A stretch of 13,161 bases of DNA, from positions 1 through 13,161 of the forward strand of contig JAOXYB010040006.1 in assembly GCA_028565635.1 (NCBI GenBank). The letters run 5' to 3'. The DNA is from Phoronis ovalis (Eukaryota > Phoronida > Phoronidae). This document shows positions 1-8,962 of this stretch, piece after piece; position 1 is the first letter of the stretch, and each line of letters begins with the position of its first letter. The position numbers were made by a program, and so were the translations under genes. The notes under the pieces are model-generated. The model saw only the letters and a list, made by a program, of their open reading frames with translations, was not told the origin of the DNA and searched no databases.

Positions 1-269
1 GTTTAGCCACTAGGTTTGTCAATCCCATGTATGTATATTATATATGGATCCACATTCATACAATAACATATAAATTTAACGCAAGGTGTCACTAGTTTAC
101 AAATTGCCAGTTTCTGTTACAGTTTGTAGAAACTGTAAAACAGGGTAGGTATTGGACATGGGTGGGTGAAGTTAACGCATTTCATATAGGTGGTTCTTTT
201 GGAGGAAAGGTTTAATTTGTGTTTCTCTTCTTTTTCCCTGCTATCGTCTTCGTATATAATACATACTAT
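1..269. other. AT-rich non-coding sequence, presumed intron or retroelement flank
   Basis: No coding signal. It lies just beyond the 3' (integrase) end of the minus-strand retroelement remnant and could contain an eroded LTR, but no matching copy was found by eye on the other side of the element. A small perfect hairpin (TTACAGTTT / AAACTGTAA, 4-base loop) sits at 117-138. Confidence 0.4.
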
Positions 270-707
270 GATGGTAGAGAATGATCAGTCACCATTAAGC
301 TTTCCTTTATCTTTAGTTTGTATGATGATGCTCACAGTTTCAACTACTGATAAACTGTCAAATGTTGCACCATTCTCCCTCAATGGAGATAACAAGATAT
401 CTATCTCTACCTTGATACTTATTATGGTCACTATACACGTATACTAGATCGCCAACATCAATGGCACATGGAGTATTTATCTTGGCTTGCGGTGCTTTAG
501 ATCTATCGCCGTGAGGGTCATTACGAGTATGGATATAGGTAATTGATGATTTGCAAATTGATATCTTTGTGTCCACATTTTACATGCCGATAGATTAAGT
601 CCTCAGATGCGCGAGTTGAGATGTGCTATAGTTGTAGCTAAAATCCAAGGAGTGTCAGGACCACCATAGGGTTCTTAAAGTAAAAGTTCTTCTTGGACTT
701 CTTAAAC
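270..707 (-). pseudogene. Integrase C-terminal fragment of retroelement pol
   Basis: After the TGA at 708-710 the integrase tail continues, broken by further TAA stops: EPYGGP and AHLNSRI at about 610-670, then MWTQRYQFANHQLP near 540-580. A frameshift near 520 moves the reading to the frame 358-576, with DVGDLVYVYSD and RDRYLVISIEGEWCNI. This GDLVY...RYLV...WCNI pattern is the small beta-rich C-terminal domain that binds DNA. After a TGA at 355-357 a third frame shows ASSYKLKIKE, the usual last strand of that domain. The several stops and at least two frame changes make it a clear pseudogene. Plus-strand open frames over this interval are shadows of it. Confidence 0.7.
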
Positions 708-710
708 TGC

Positions 711-1013
711 TCATTCTGCAACAGGATTTTTGGTACGACCAAAATCCAAATTAATGCAGAACTGTTTTAGTGACATATCAATGACAAAGCGGCATATTTG
801 GCATCTTATGTTGGTACACTCTTGAGCATTATGACTTGCAAAGTCAGATGGGATGATGACATCTCCCGTTAAATGTTGAAGTGGTAATTGGTAATTGGTA
901 TTCAAGAATGTAGCAAGTCTTGGACTGGCAGAAAAATCACCACGTTTGTCAAAAGCTTGGACATATGGTTTACTATCTGTCAGGATGCAGGCCCTATGGG
1001 AGGACTGTATGCT
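711..1013 (-). pseudogene. RNase H end and RNase H-integrase linker of retroelement pol
   Basis: One minus-strand frame is open from just after a TAA at 1014-1016 to a TGA at 708-710. It contains [15 protein letters not shown], where the aspartate of TDS is the late catalytic acid of RNase H, followed by [12 protein letters not shown] and a Cys-rich cluster (C-x4-C-x2-C). Both are typical of the region between RNase H and integrase in invertebrate LTR elements. About 30 residues later the frame changes abruptly to KNPVAE, which in intact relatives lies late in the integrase, beyond its zinc-binding and first catalytic parts. A large in-frame deletion has therefore removed the integrase core. 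The gag fragment lies only about 270 bases upstream, so protease and reverse transcriptase are gone too. Confidence 0.7.
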
Positions 1014-1283
1014 TTATGAACTGAAGGATTTGATTGCTGTCGCAACGCTTGACACCTCAATTTCAGTTAATTTGGTATTTTCACAACTGTAGAATCCCGC
1101 TAGACATAGTTTGTCATTGCAAGACACACAAAGTAGCACCGATTCCATTCATCTTGACAGAACCATAATTGATCATCGGCTCAGGGGAGAGATATGGACT
1201 TGGTAGAGGAGAGGGAAGACTGAGCATGAGAAAAGACTTGTTGTAGAGTGTTATCCAATGTAATTCTTTCCTGAGAGGTCTTA

Positions 1284-1640
1284 TTAATCAATGCTCAGTA
1301 CCTTGTACACACCAATAAATGAGCGAAGGCCATGAACTGTAGTGGGACAGTAGTTGCAATTCGATGAGGACTTGCTTGAGGTGTACCTTGTGACCATTGA
1401 AACTTCTGGTTTGATGGAACTTGGAGTGCCTGTGCGTAATTCTGTTGCATAGCACTGTTTCACCAAGAATGTGAAGGGAAGTTGTGGATGAATTAATCGC
1501 AGCCAGGTGAGGACTACTAAATTTTCAAGTGAAGGTGATGTCTTCATCTGTTTGACATAGGTCTTCTGTTTTCTCATCAACCTCAAGTTTTACATTGGCG
1601 CAGTCAAGGAAGTGCAAACCTGATGACTGAAACCTGAATT
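1284..1640 (-). pseudogene. gag-like fragment of the retroelement
   Basis: The minus-strand frame ending at 1284 contains [23 protein letters not shown] and SIKPEVS in that order. This is a signature I recognise from gag-like polyproteins of invertebrate LTR retroelements, where such a segment precedes a zinc-knuckle region. A following CNYC pair could be the remains of the knuckle, but the full Cys/His set is not there. Just upstream another frame carries an acidic stretch ([15 protein letters not shown]) that fits the same protein, implying a frameshift near 1540. The methionine at 1586 is therefore an internal codon, not the true start. A 5' extension toward 1985 is possible but is interrupted by stops and cannot be asserted. 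Confidence 0.65.
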
Positions 1641-1990
1641 GAAGTCTAATGAGCTACCAAATTTGAGAGATTGATGTACTGTTTTTAACGATGCTGTTGT
1701 GTGATAATATGGCAATAATTGGCAATCTGTCCCAGCATAAGCTCTGACAAAGTGGCTTTTTGGTTAACTGTGCATCTGCATATACCTGTAGTTAGTACAT
1801 CTTCACCATCAACTGTGAAGTCACGGAGTCGAGACTGAGATGTTTTCTTTTGTCAAACAGCTTCTTTGGCAAGACATTGGCTGAAGCTTGCATCTAAAGA
1901 CGATGAGTATACTAGGTTCTGACACCAATTTTTATTGTTTCTTGTTGATGAGGGACCACTTTAGGTGCACGAATTGCCATTGTAAATTAC

Positions 1991-2824
1991 TAAGATGACT
2001 GCAGTCACTGTAAAGTTGTACAGGTAAAAATTCAGGTTGCCTTGAGTCATATAGTTAAGCTTGCCATTGTTTTCCAGTGCGAGTGTAACACTGACTGATT
2101 CCTCCAAGATTTAGGGTGAAATATCTCTTTTACAATCAATTTGGTGTACCTACTTGTTTTTTAAGAGGTGACTGTGTAGATTCGTTTGTTACTGCCAGTA
2201 CACCAATATGGAGATACCAAAAGCAATAATAGGCTTACTATGAGAACTTCATTAGATACGTATATACAGCAACAGGAACAGTGGCTGATGAATTACTGGC
2301 TGAAGCTGGCTTAATGGAAACTACTCCTGCTAATACAAACAAATACCGCTGGGCATAGTCTTTAATTCTGCCCTTAGTTTCTCTTCAACTTATTTACTGC
2401 ACAGTATTGGATTTATATTCCTATGTTTCAGCTTTTTAACCCTTTTTTATCAATGAAAGTTTAATTGTTTTTGCTAGATTTTGTGTGACATGTCAATAAA
2501 ATGGGAAACTGTTAATTAATAATAAACATAACTATCTCATCTGGTCTAATTTGTTCGTCTTCCATTCGGATGATGGGTGCTCACAAAACAGTTTCTGGGG
2601 CACAGATGGTACATATTATCACACAACTGAGATAACAGTTGACTAATTAAAAGCAAATCATGAACTATATTATAGAAAAACACTTAACAACATACTGAAA
2701 TGTCAAAATGTTACCTAAAAACCTACAAAAGAACTATTATATATACATTCAAAATACATAATTTTAGACTATAATATTGTATTTGCCATGTGTTGGAATG
2801 AATAATATTCTGTTGCCTTTGTAG
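1991..2824. other. Intronic AT-rich sequence with no recognised gene
   Basis: No exon-like segment of SNX29 or any other gene could be recognised on either strand. An AATAAA at 2495-2500 follows a short open stretch ending in TAG at 2356-2358, but there is no protein similarity I recognise, so it is treated as chance. The last bases form the polypyrimidine tract and acceptor of the exon at 2825. Confidence 0.5.
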
Positions 2825-2901
2825 GCAGATGACAGAGTTGACTGGGTTGGCAAAAATGAAAGGAGTATTTAGTGATATAAGAAATCTTGAAACAGAACCA
2901 G
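2825..2901 (+). CDS. SNX29: SNX29 internal exon, RUN-domain portion ending in ETEP
   Basis: This 77-base exon is flanked by a pyrimidine-rich acceptor (gcctttgtag) and a strong donor (gtatgtg). It carries one base completing an upstream codon, 25 full codons, and a final G. That G joins TT at the start of the next exon to give valine, producing the ETEP-V-FWYYV junction expected before the RUN core. The middle (LAKMKGVFSDI) is predicted helical. The exon is too short for ordinary ORF calling; it is supported by the splice sites, the phase match and the ETEP end. The exon before it, which would carry the RUN start, is not recognisable in 1-2824. An alternative acceptor AG four bases downstream (exon from 2829) would break the upstream phase but cannot be excluded from sequence alone. 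Confidence 0.75.
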
Positions 2902-3127
2902 GTATGTGATTATGTATCGATTTGTCTCCTGAGGATCATCAATGATAATAGCCTGACAATAATGAATAAGAATGCATTTAATAAGTTATGTTGCAGCCTA
3001 AGATTTTATTTTATCCTTAAATTAGTTTATACATATTGATTTATCTACTAGTGCAAAGCCAGATACAGGATGCAAAACTACAAGTCGTAGGATGCCAAAA
3101 ATCCATTCAGCTAGAATCGATCATTGA
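2902..3127. other. Start of the 7.1-kb SNX29 intron, no features seen
   Basis: It begins with the donor gtatgtg and holds AT-rich sequence without coding or repeat structure that I can recognise. Confidence 0.5.
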
Positions 3128-3284
3128 GGTCGGATATCAGTTGGGCGCTAGATGACCTAGCATGATGCTAAAACTATATTGCGCATGCACAGATAGTCAC
3201 ATGCATCATGCGATTTGAGCAGGTGCAATACAAGTTATAGCTACCTTCATGCTAGGTCACCTAGCACATCACTGACTTCTAACC
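3128..3284. repeat. Imperfect long inverted repeat (foldback / MITE-like)
   Basis: The left arm (3128-3168, containing CTAGATGACCTAGCATGA) pairs with the reverse complement of 3249-3284 (CTAGGTGACCTAGCATGA when inverted). Pairing continues outward through CAGT and GGT. About 80 bases separate the arms, and part of the loop is itself self-complementary (GCATGCAC / TGCATCATGC). The arms are about 40 bases with several mismatches. This shape fits a foldback element or a small non-autonomous DNA transposon. No target-site duplication was clearly seen. Confidence 0.65.
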
Positions 3285-3295
3285 TATATAGATGC

Positions 3296-3450
3296 TCTAT
3301 TCTAGCTCCTAGAAGTTCCTAGAGCACAGGATTTTCTAGGTACTAGAACATTGTAGTTAGCCAGTTTCTACGAATGGATTTGTAACTTCTTGCAAGAAGT
3401 TTCTAGTTCCAGAGTTTTCTAGTGCGTATGTCTAGGTTCTAGGAATCATT
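3296..3450. repeat. CTAG-rich low-complexity stretch
   Basis: At least nine CTAG tetramers, mostly within TTCTAG, CCTAGA or TCTAGG, occur in about 150 bases. It looks like a decayed short-unit tandem repeat. It adjoins the foldback, whose arms are also CTAG-bearing, and the two may be parts of one element. Confidence 0.55.
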
Positions 3451-3513
3451 TATAGCTTCTAACGATTATTCTCCAAAAACTATTAGCTACTTAAATATAT
3501 TAAGTACCCTTTT

Positions 3514-3545
3514 TATGCCCATCCACATAGTGGTGGATGGGCATA
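3514..3545. repeat. Perfect 13-bp hairpin at the head of the array
   Basis: TATGCCCATCCAC (3514-3526) and GTGGATGGGCATA (3533-3545) are exact reverse complements with a 6-base loop. The same hairpin, slightly eroded, heads the related fragment at 12878. It therefore probably marks one terminus of a mobile-element family rather than belonging to the tandem unit. Confidence 0.8.
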
Positions 3546-3580
3546 TAGTCGTAGTGTAGGCGTTGTTGTCGTTGTATGCA

Positions 3581-4842
3581 ACACTTTCTTTGTCTCACGG
3601 TAACAGCTTCAGTTTTTACCCGATCAGCTTCATATTCGGCACAGGGTAAATACAGGTCAAAGTGCAGGTCGATTATACTTTTGATCTTGATTACTTCCAA
3701 TATGGCCTACTGGCAGCCATGTTTGTTCCCGAGAGGGCATGTAACATTGCGTCTATAGCCACAAAGACGAATCGCTGCCTGGGCGATTCAAAGGTGGTTC
3801 TAGGAAGGCCATAGATTGGTGGGCGGACTAGGCTAGGTGACATTTTAAAATGACCTTGAGAAGTAGGTCAAATGCCGAAATGATTCTTGGACATTTTTTG
3901 TCGTGCATAACACTTTCTTTGTCTCGCAATAACTGCTTTAGTTTTTATCCGATTAGCTTCATATTTGGTACAGAGTAAGTACATGTCAAAGTACAGGTTA
4001 TATGTAATATTGACCCAGATCACTTCCAACATGGCTGACTGGTGGCCATGTTGGTTCGCGAGAATGCACGTCGTAATGTCAGCTTCAGTTTTTATCCAGT
4101 CAGTTTCATATTTGGCACAGAGTAAGTCCAGGTCGCAGTATATGTTCTGTATAATTTTGATGTAGATTACTTACAACATGGCTGACTGGTGGCCATATTC
4201 CCGAGAGGGCAAGTAACATTGCATCTACAGCTGCGAAGACGAAGCGCTGCCTGGACGATTCAAAGGTGGTTCTAAGAAGGCCATAGATTGGTGGGCGGAC
4301 TAGGCTAGGTGACATTTTAAAATGACCTTGACAAGTAGGTCAAATGCCGCAACGATTCTTGGACATTTTTTGCGGTGCGTAACATTTTCTTTGTTTCGCA
4401 ATAACTGGTTTTAGTTTTTATCCGATCAGCTCCAAATTCGAAACACAGTAAGTACAGGACAAAGTACAGGTTATATATAATACTGACCCAGATAACTTCC
4501 AACGTGGCCGACTGGTGGCCATCGAGATTGCACGTCATAATAACAGCTTTAGTTTTTATCCAATCAGTTTTGTATTTGGCAAGTCCAGGTCACAGTACAT
4601 GCCATGTGTACTTTTGACCTAGATTACTTCCAATATGGCTGACTAGTGGCCATGTTTGTTCTCGAAAGGGCACGTTACATTGAGTTTATAGCCTCGAAGA
4701 CAAACCCCTACCTGGACGATTCATAGGTGGTTCTAGGAAGACTATAGGTTGGTGGGCGTAATAGGCTAAGTGACATTTTAAAATGACCTTGACAAGTAGG
4801 TCAAGTGACGTTACGAAACTTCAACATTTTTTGCCATGCGTA
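3581..4842. repeat. Higher-order repeat copy 1 (short-long-long)
   Basis: One short unit (3581-3909) followed by two long units (3910-4381, 4382-4842), 1262 bases in all. The first unit adjoins the terminal hairpin and its sequence is the one shared with the distant fragment at 12878. Confidence 0.7.
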
Positions 4843-6004
4843 ACACTTTCTTTGTCTCGCAATAACGGCTTCAGTTTTTATTCGATTGGCTCCATATTCG
4901 GTACAGAAGAAGTACAGGTCAAAGTACAGGTTATGTATGACCCAGATTACTTCCAATATGGCCGACTGGCAGCCATGTTTGTTCACGAGAGGGCACGTAA
5001 CGTTGCATTTGTAGCCGTGAAGACGAAGCGTTACCTGGATGATTCAAAGGTGGTTCTAGGAAGCCCATAGGTTGGTGGGCGTAATAGGCTAGGTGACATT
5101 TTAAAATGACCTTGACAAGTAGGTCAAATGCTGAATTGATTCTTGGACATTTTTTGCCGTGCATAACATTTTCTTCGTCTCGCAATAACTGCTTTAGTTT
5201 TTATCCAATCAGCCCCATATGTGGTACAGGTCAAACTACAGGTTATGTATAAGATTGACCCAGATTACTTCTAACATGGTTGACTGGCAGCCATGTTGGT
5301 TTGCGAGATTGCACGTAATAATAACAGCTTCAGTTTTTATCTGGTCAGTTTCATATTCGACACAGAGTAAGTCCAGGTCGCAGTACATGCTATGTGCTAT
5401 GAGGGCACATAGCGTTGCGTTTATAGCCGCGAAGATGAAGCGCTGCCTGGACGATTCAAAGGTGGTTCTAAAAATACCATAGCTTGGTGGGCGTAATAGG
5501 CTAGGTGACATTTTAAATAACCTTGACAAGTAGGTCAAATACCGTTACGAATCTTCGACATTTTTTGACCTGCATAACACTTTCTTTGTCTTGCAATAAC
5601 TGCTCAAGTTTTTATCCGATAATCTCCATATTCGGTACAAAATATGTACAGATTTTGTATCATATTGAGCTGGATTACTTTCAATATGGCCGACTGGCGA
5701 CCATGTTTGTTCCCGAGATGGTACATAACATTGCGTCTATAGCCGCGAGGACGAAGCGCTACCTGGACGATTCAAAGGTGGTTGTAGAAAGACCATAGGT
5801 TGACCTAGATTACTTCCAATATGGCTGACTGTCGGCCATGTTTGTTCTCAAGAGGGCACGTAACATTGCGTTTATAGCCGCGAAGACAAAGCCCTATCTG
5901 GACGATTCATAGGTGTATCTAGGAAGACTATAGGTTGGTGTTCGTAATAGGCTAGGTGACATGTTAAAATGACCTTGACAAGTAGGCATTTTTTGCCGTG
6001 CGTA
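4843..6004. repeat. Higher-order repeat copy 2, rearranged
   Basis: It has 1162 bases. The short unit is 4843-5165. The second unit (5166-5576) has lost most of its second GATTACTTCCAA-ATGGCC part. The third (5577-6004) lacks the second AGCTTCAG part and instead carries a repeated tail from about 5799, where GACCTAGATTACTTCCAATATGGC follows the first tail directly. Confidence 0.65.
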
Positions 6005-7215
6005 ACAATTTCTTTGACTCACAATAACTGCGTCAGGTTTTATCTGGTCAGCTCCATATTCAAAGCAAAGTAAGTACAGGACAAAGTACAGGTTATATGT
6101 AATATTAACCCGGATTACTTCCAATATGGCCGACTGGCTGCCATGTTTGTTTTCGAGTGTGCATGTAACATTGCGTCTATAGCCGCGAAGATGAAGCGCT
6201 ACCTGAATGATTCAAAGGTGGTTCTAGGAAGCCCAAAGGTTGGTGGGCGGACCTAGACAAGTAGGTCAAATCCCGAAACGATTGTTAGACAATTTTTGCC
6301 GTGCGTAACACTTTTGTCTCGCATAGCTGCTTTAGTTTTTATCCAATCAGCTCCATGTATCGTACAGAGTAAGTACATGTCAAAGTACATCTAACATGGC
6401 TGACTGGCAGCCATGTCCGTTTGCGAGATTGCACGTCATCATAACAGCTTCAGTTTTTATCTGGTCAGTTTCATATTCGGCACAGAGTAAGCCCAGGTCA
6501 CAGTACATGCTATGTGTACTTTTGACCTAGATTACTTCCAATATGGCCGATTGTGGCCATGTTTGTTCTCGAGAGGGCACGTAACTTTTATAGCCGCGAA
6601 GACAAAGCCCTACCTGGATGATTCATAGGTGGATCTAGGAAGACTATTGGTTGGTGGGCGTAATAGGCTAAGTGACATTGTAAAATGACCTTGACAAGTA
6701 GGTCAAAAGCTGCAACGATTCTTGTACATTTGCGTTGCGTAACATTTTCTTTGTCTCACAATAACTGCTTTAGTTTTTATCCGATGAGCTCCATATTCGG
6801 TACACAGTAAGTACATGTCAAAGTACAGGTTATTTATTATATTGACCCAGATTACTTCCAACATGGCCGACTGGCAGGCTTGTTGCGTCGCGAAATTGCT
6901 GTCATAATAACAGCTTTAGATTTTATCTGGTCAGTTTCATATTCGGCACAGAGTAAGTCAAGGTCGCAGTACATGCCATGTGTAATTTTGACCTAGATTA
7001 CTTCCAATATGGCTGACTGGCGGCCATGTTTGTTCTCGAGAGGGCACGTAATATTGCGTTTATAGCCGCGAAGACAAAGCCCTGCCTGGACGATTCACAG
7101 GTGGATCTAGGAAAACTATAGGTTGATGGGCGCAATAGGCTAGGTGACATGTTAAAATGACCTGACAAGTAGGTCAAATGCCATTCTGAAACTTCGGCGT
7201 TTTTTGTCGTGCGAA
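6005..7215. repeat. Higher-order repeat copy 3 (short-long-long)
   Basis: It has 1211 bases. The short unit carries private variants (TTCAAAGCAAAGTAAG, TTTGTTTTCGAGTG, AGCCCAAAGGTTGG) that recur only in the short unit of copy 4. The first long unit has the shortened anchor CACTTTTGTCTCGCAT, also shared with copy 4. Confidence 0.7.
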
Positions 7216-8494
7216 ACAATTTTTTTGACTCCCAATAACTGCATCAGGTTTTATAGGATCAGCTCCATATTCAAAGCAAAGTAAGTACAGGACAAAGTAC
7301 AGTTATATATAATATTGACCCGGATTACTTCCAATATGGCCGACTGGCAGCCATGTTTGTTTTCGAGTGGGCATGTAACATTGCGTCTATAGCCGTGAAA
7401 ACGAAGCACTGCCTGGACGATTCAAAAGTGGTTCTAGGAAGCCCAAAGGTTGGTGGGCGTAATAGGCTATGTGACATTTTAAAATGACCTAGACAACTAG
7501 GTCAAATGCCGAAACGATTCTTGGACATTTTTTGCCATACGTAACACTTTTGTCTCGCATAACTGCTTTAGTTTTTATCCAATCAGCTCCATATTCGGTA
7601 CAGATTAAGTACAGGTCAAAGTACAGGTTGTGTATCATATTGACCCGGATTACTTCTAACATGGCTGACTGGCAGCCATGTTGGTTTGCGAGATTGCAAG
7701 TCATAATAACAGCTTCAGTTTTTATCTGGTCATTTTCATATTCGGCACAAAAGTAAGTCCAGGTCTCAGTACATGCTATGTGTAATTTTGACCTAGATTA
7801 CTTCCAATATGGTCGACTGGTGGCCATGTTTGTTTCCGACAGGGCACGTAACATTGCGTTTATAGCCACGAAGACGAAGCACTGCCTGGATGATTCAAAG
7901 GTTGTTCTAGAAAGACCATAGATTGGTGGGCGTAATAGGTTTGGTTTCATTTTAAAATGACCTTGACAAGTAGGTCAAATGCCGTTACGAATCTTTGTCA
8001 TTTTTTGACGTGCATAACACTTTCTTTGTCTTGCAATAACTGCGGCAGTTTTTATCCAATCAGCTCCATATTCGTATAAAGTAAGTACAGGACAGAGTAC
8101 ATGTTATATGTAATATTGACCCAGATTACTTCCAACATGGCCGACTGGTGGCCATGTTGTTTCTCGAAATTGCACGTCATAATAACAATTCAATTTTTAA
8201 CTGAGAAATTTCATATTCGGCCCAGAGTAAGTTCAGGACGCAGTACATGCTATATTTAATTTTGACCTGGATTACTTTCAATATGGCCAATTGGCAGCCA
8301 TGTTTGTTATCGAGAGGACACGTTACATTGTGTTTATAGCCGCGAAGACAAAGCCCTACCTACCTGGATGATTCAAAGGTGGTTCTAGGAAGACTATAGG
8401 TTGGTGGTCCTAATAGGCTAAGTGACATTGTAAAATGACATTGACAAGTAGGTCAAATGCCGGTACGATACTTAAACATTTTTTACCGTGCGTA
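7216..8494. repeat. Higher-order repeat copy 4 (short-long-long)
   Basis: It has 1279 bases and shares position-specific variants with copy 3. A final short unit (8495 to about 8715) follows and ends the array after GACCATAGGTTGGT. Confidence 0.7.
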
Positions 8495-8725
8495 ACACTT
8501 TTTGTCTCACAATAACTGCAACAGTTTTTAGCTGATCAGCTCCATATTCAGTACAGAGTAAGTATAGGTTATGTATAATATTGACCCACATTACTTCCAA
8601 CATGGCCGACTGGTGGTCATATTTGTTCCTGAGATGGCATGTCACTTTGCGTTTTTAGCTGCAAAGACGTAGCGCTACTTGAACGATTCAAAGGTGGTTC
8701 TAATAAGACCATAGGTTGGTAGACC

Positions 8726-8962
8726 AAATGGGTCACTTTTTCTCCTAAAAATTGATTCACTTTTCACAGAAATGCCCATAGATATTGGTCCACTTTTCTA
8801 AAACCCTAAAAATATGTCGTTTTTCCGATTTTATTTAAAAGTAGCAGGGAACTTTTTCAAGAAAAAAATGAAAAAAATTGGTCCTTTTTTGTGACAGAAA
8901 ACCCTAAAAATGGGTCAATTTTTGAGACTAGAATCCTTAAAAATGGGTGGATATTTTGAGTT
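8726..8962. repeat. Degenerate short tandem repeat around CCCTAAAAATGGGTC
   Basis: Phrases such as AAACCCTAAAAATATGTC, AAACCCTAAAAATGGGTC, ATCCTTAAAAATGGGTGG, TCTCCTAAAAATTGATTC and GGTCCACTTTTC recur at irregular spacing. They share no similarity with the array before them, and the two abut within about 10 bases. Probably a separate repeat family into which, or beside which, the array element came to lie. Confidence 0.6.

Larger units (their letters stand above)
270..1990 (-). mobile_element. Decayed, internally deleted LTR-retrotransposon (gag-RNase H-integrase remnants)
   Basis: Read on the minus strand, the order is gag-like peptide (about 1635 down to 1284), the end of an RNase H domain (from 1013), the RNase H-integrase linker, and the integrase tail (to about 270). 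This is the gag-pol order of an LTR element of the Ty3/gypsy or BEL/Pao type; I cannot decide which. Protease, reverse transcriptase and most of the integrase core are missing, and remaining parts are broken by stops and frameshifts, so it is an inactive fossil. No LTR pair, target-site duplication or polypurine tract was identified. The upper edge near 1990 is a guess. The element would sit antisense inside an early SNX29 intron. Confidence 0.72.
3546..8715. repeat. 5.2-kb tandem array with short and long units in a short-long-long higher-order order
   Basis: The anchor around (A)ACACTTTCTTTGTCTCGCA recurs at about 3581, 3910, 4382, 4843, 5166, 5577, 6005, 6308, 6742, 7216, 7544, 8017 and 8495. 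Spacings are 329, 472, 461, 323, 411, 428, 303, 434, 474, 328, 473 and 478. Every unit has a CAGTTTTTATCC-GATCAGCTCCATATTCGG part, a GATTACTTCCAA-ATGGCCGACTGG part, a GACGATTCAAAGGTGGTTCTAGGAAG part and a GTGACATTTTAAAATGACC part. Long units carry the first two parts twice, the second copy starting at AACAGCTTCAG. Units are clearly diverged. Many open frames occur on both strands because the units lack frequent stops, but none shows codon constraint or a known protein. No gene is called here. Confidence 0.9.

Noticed and set aside
190-447. Plus-strand open frame over the integrase tail.
   Set aside because: Shadow of the minus-strand retroelement; the peptide is Ser/Leu-rich with no domain.
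895-1092. Plus-strand open frame of 65 codons.
   Set aside because: Antisense to the RNase H fragment, which explains the sequence much better.
1910-1927. Minus-strand TGGTGTCAGAACC as a tRNA primer-binding site of the retroelement.
   Set aside because: It begins with TGG as required, but no LTR end was found beside it and no tRNA match could be confirmed.
2281-2500. Possible terminal exon with TAG and an AATAAA at 2495-2500 of another plus-strand gene.
   Set aside because: The open part is under 30 codons, unrecognised, without a good acceptor, and would lie inside an SNX29 intron. AATAAA is common in AT-rich DNA.
3296-3330. Heat-shock elements in the TTCTAGAAG-like words.
   Set aside because: The GAA/TTC spacing does not follow the nGAAnnTTCn rule and there is no promoter here.
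3500-7756. Many 60-100-codon open frames on both strands inside the array, with recurring peptides.
   Set aside because: They recur because the units recur, appear on both strands, start at arbitrary points and match no known protein.
3581-8715. CRISPR array.
   Set aside because: Units are hundreds of bases, diverged, not separated by unique spacers, and the window is eukaryotic.
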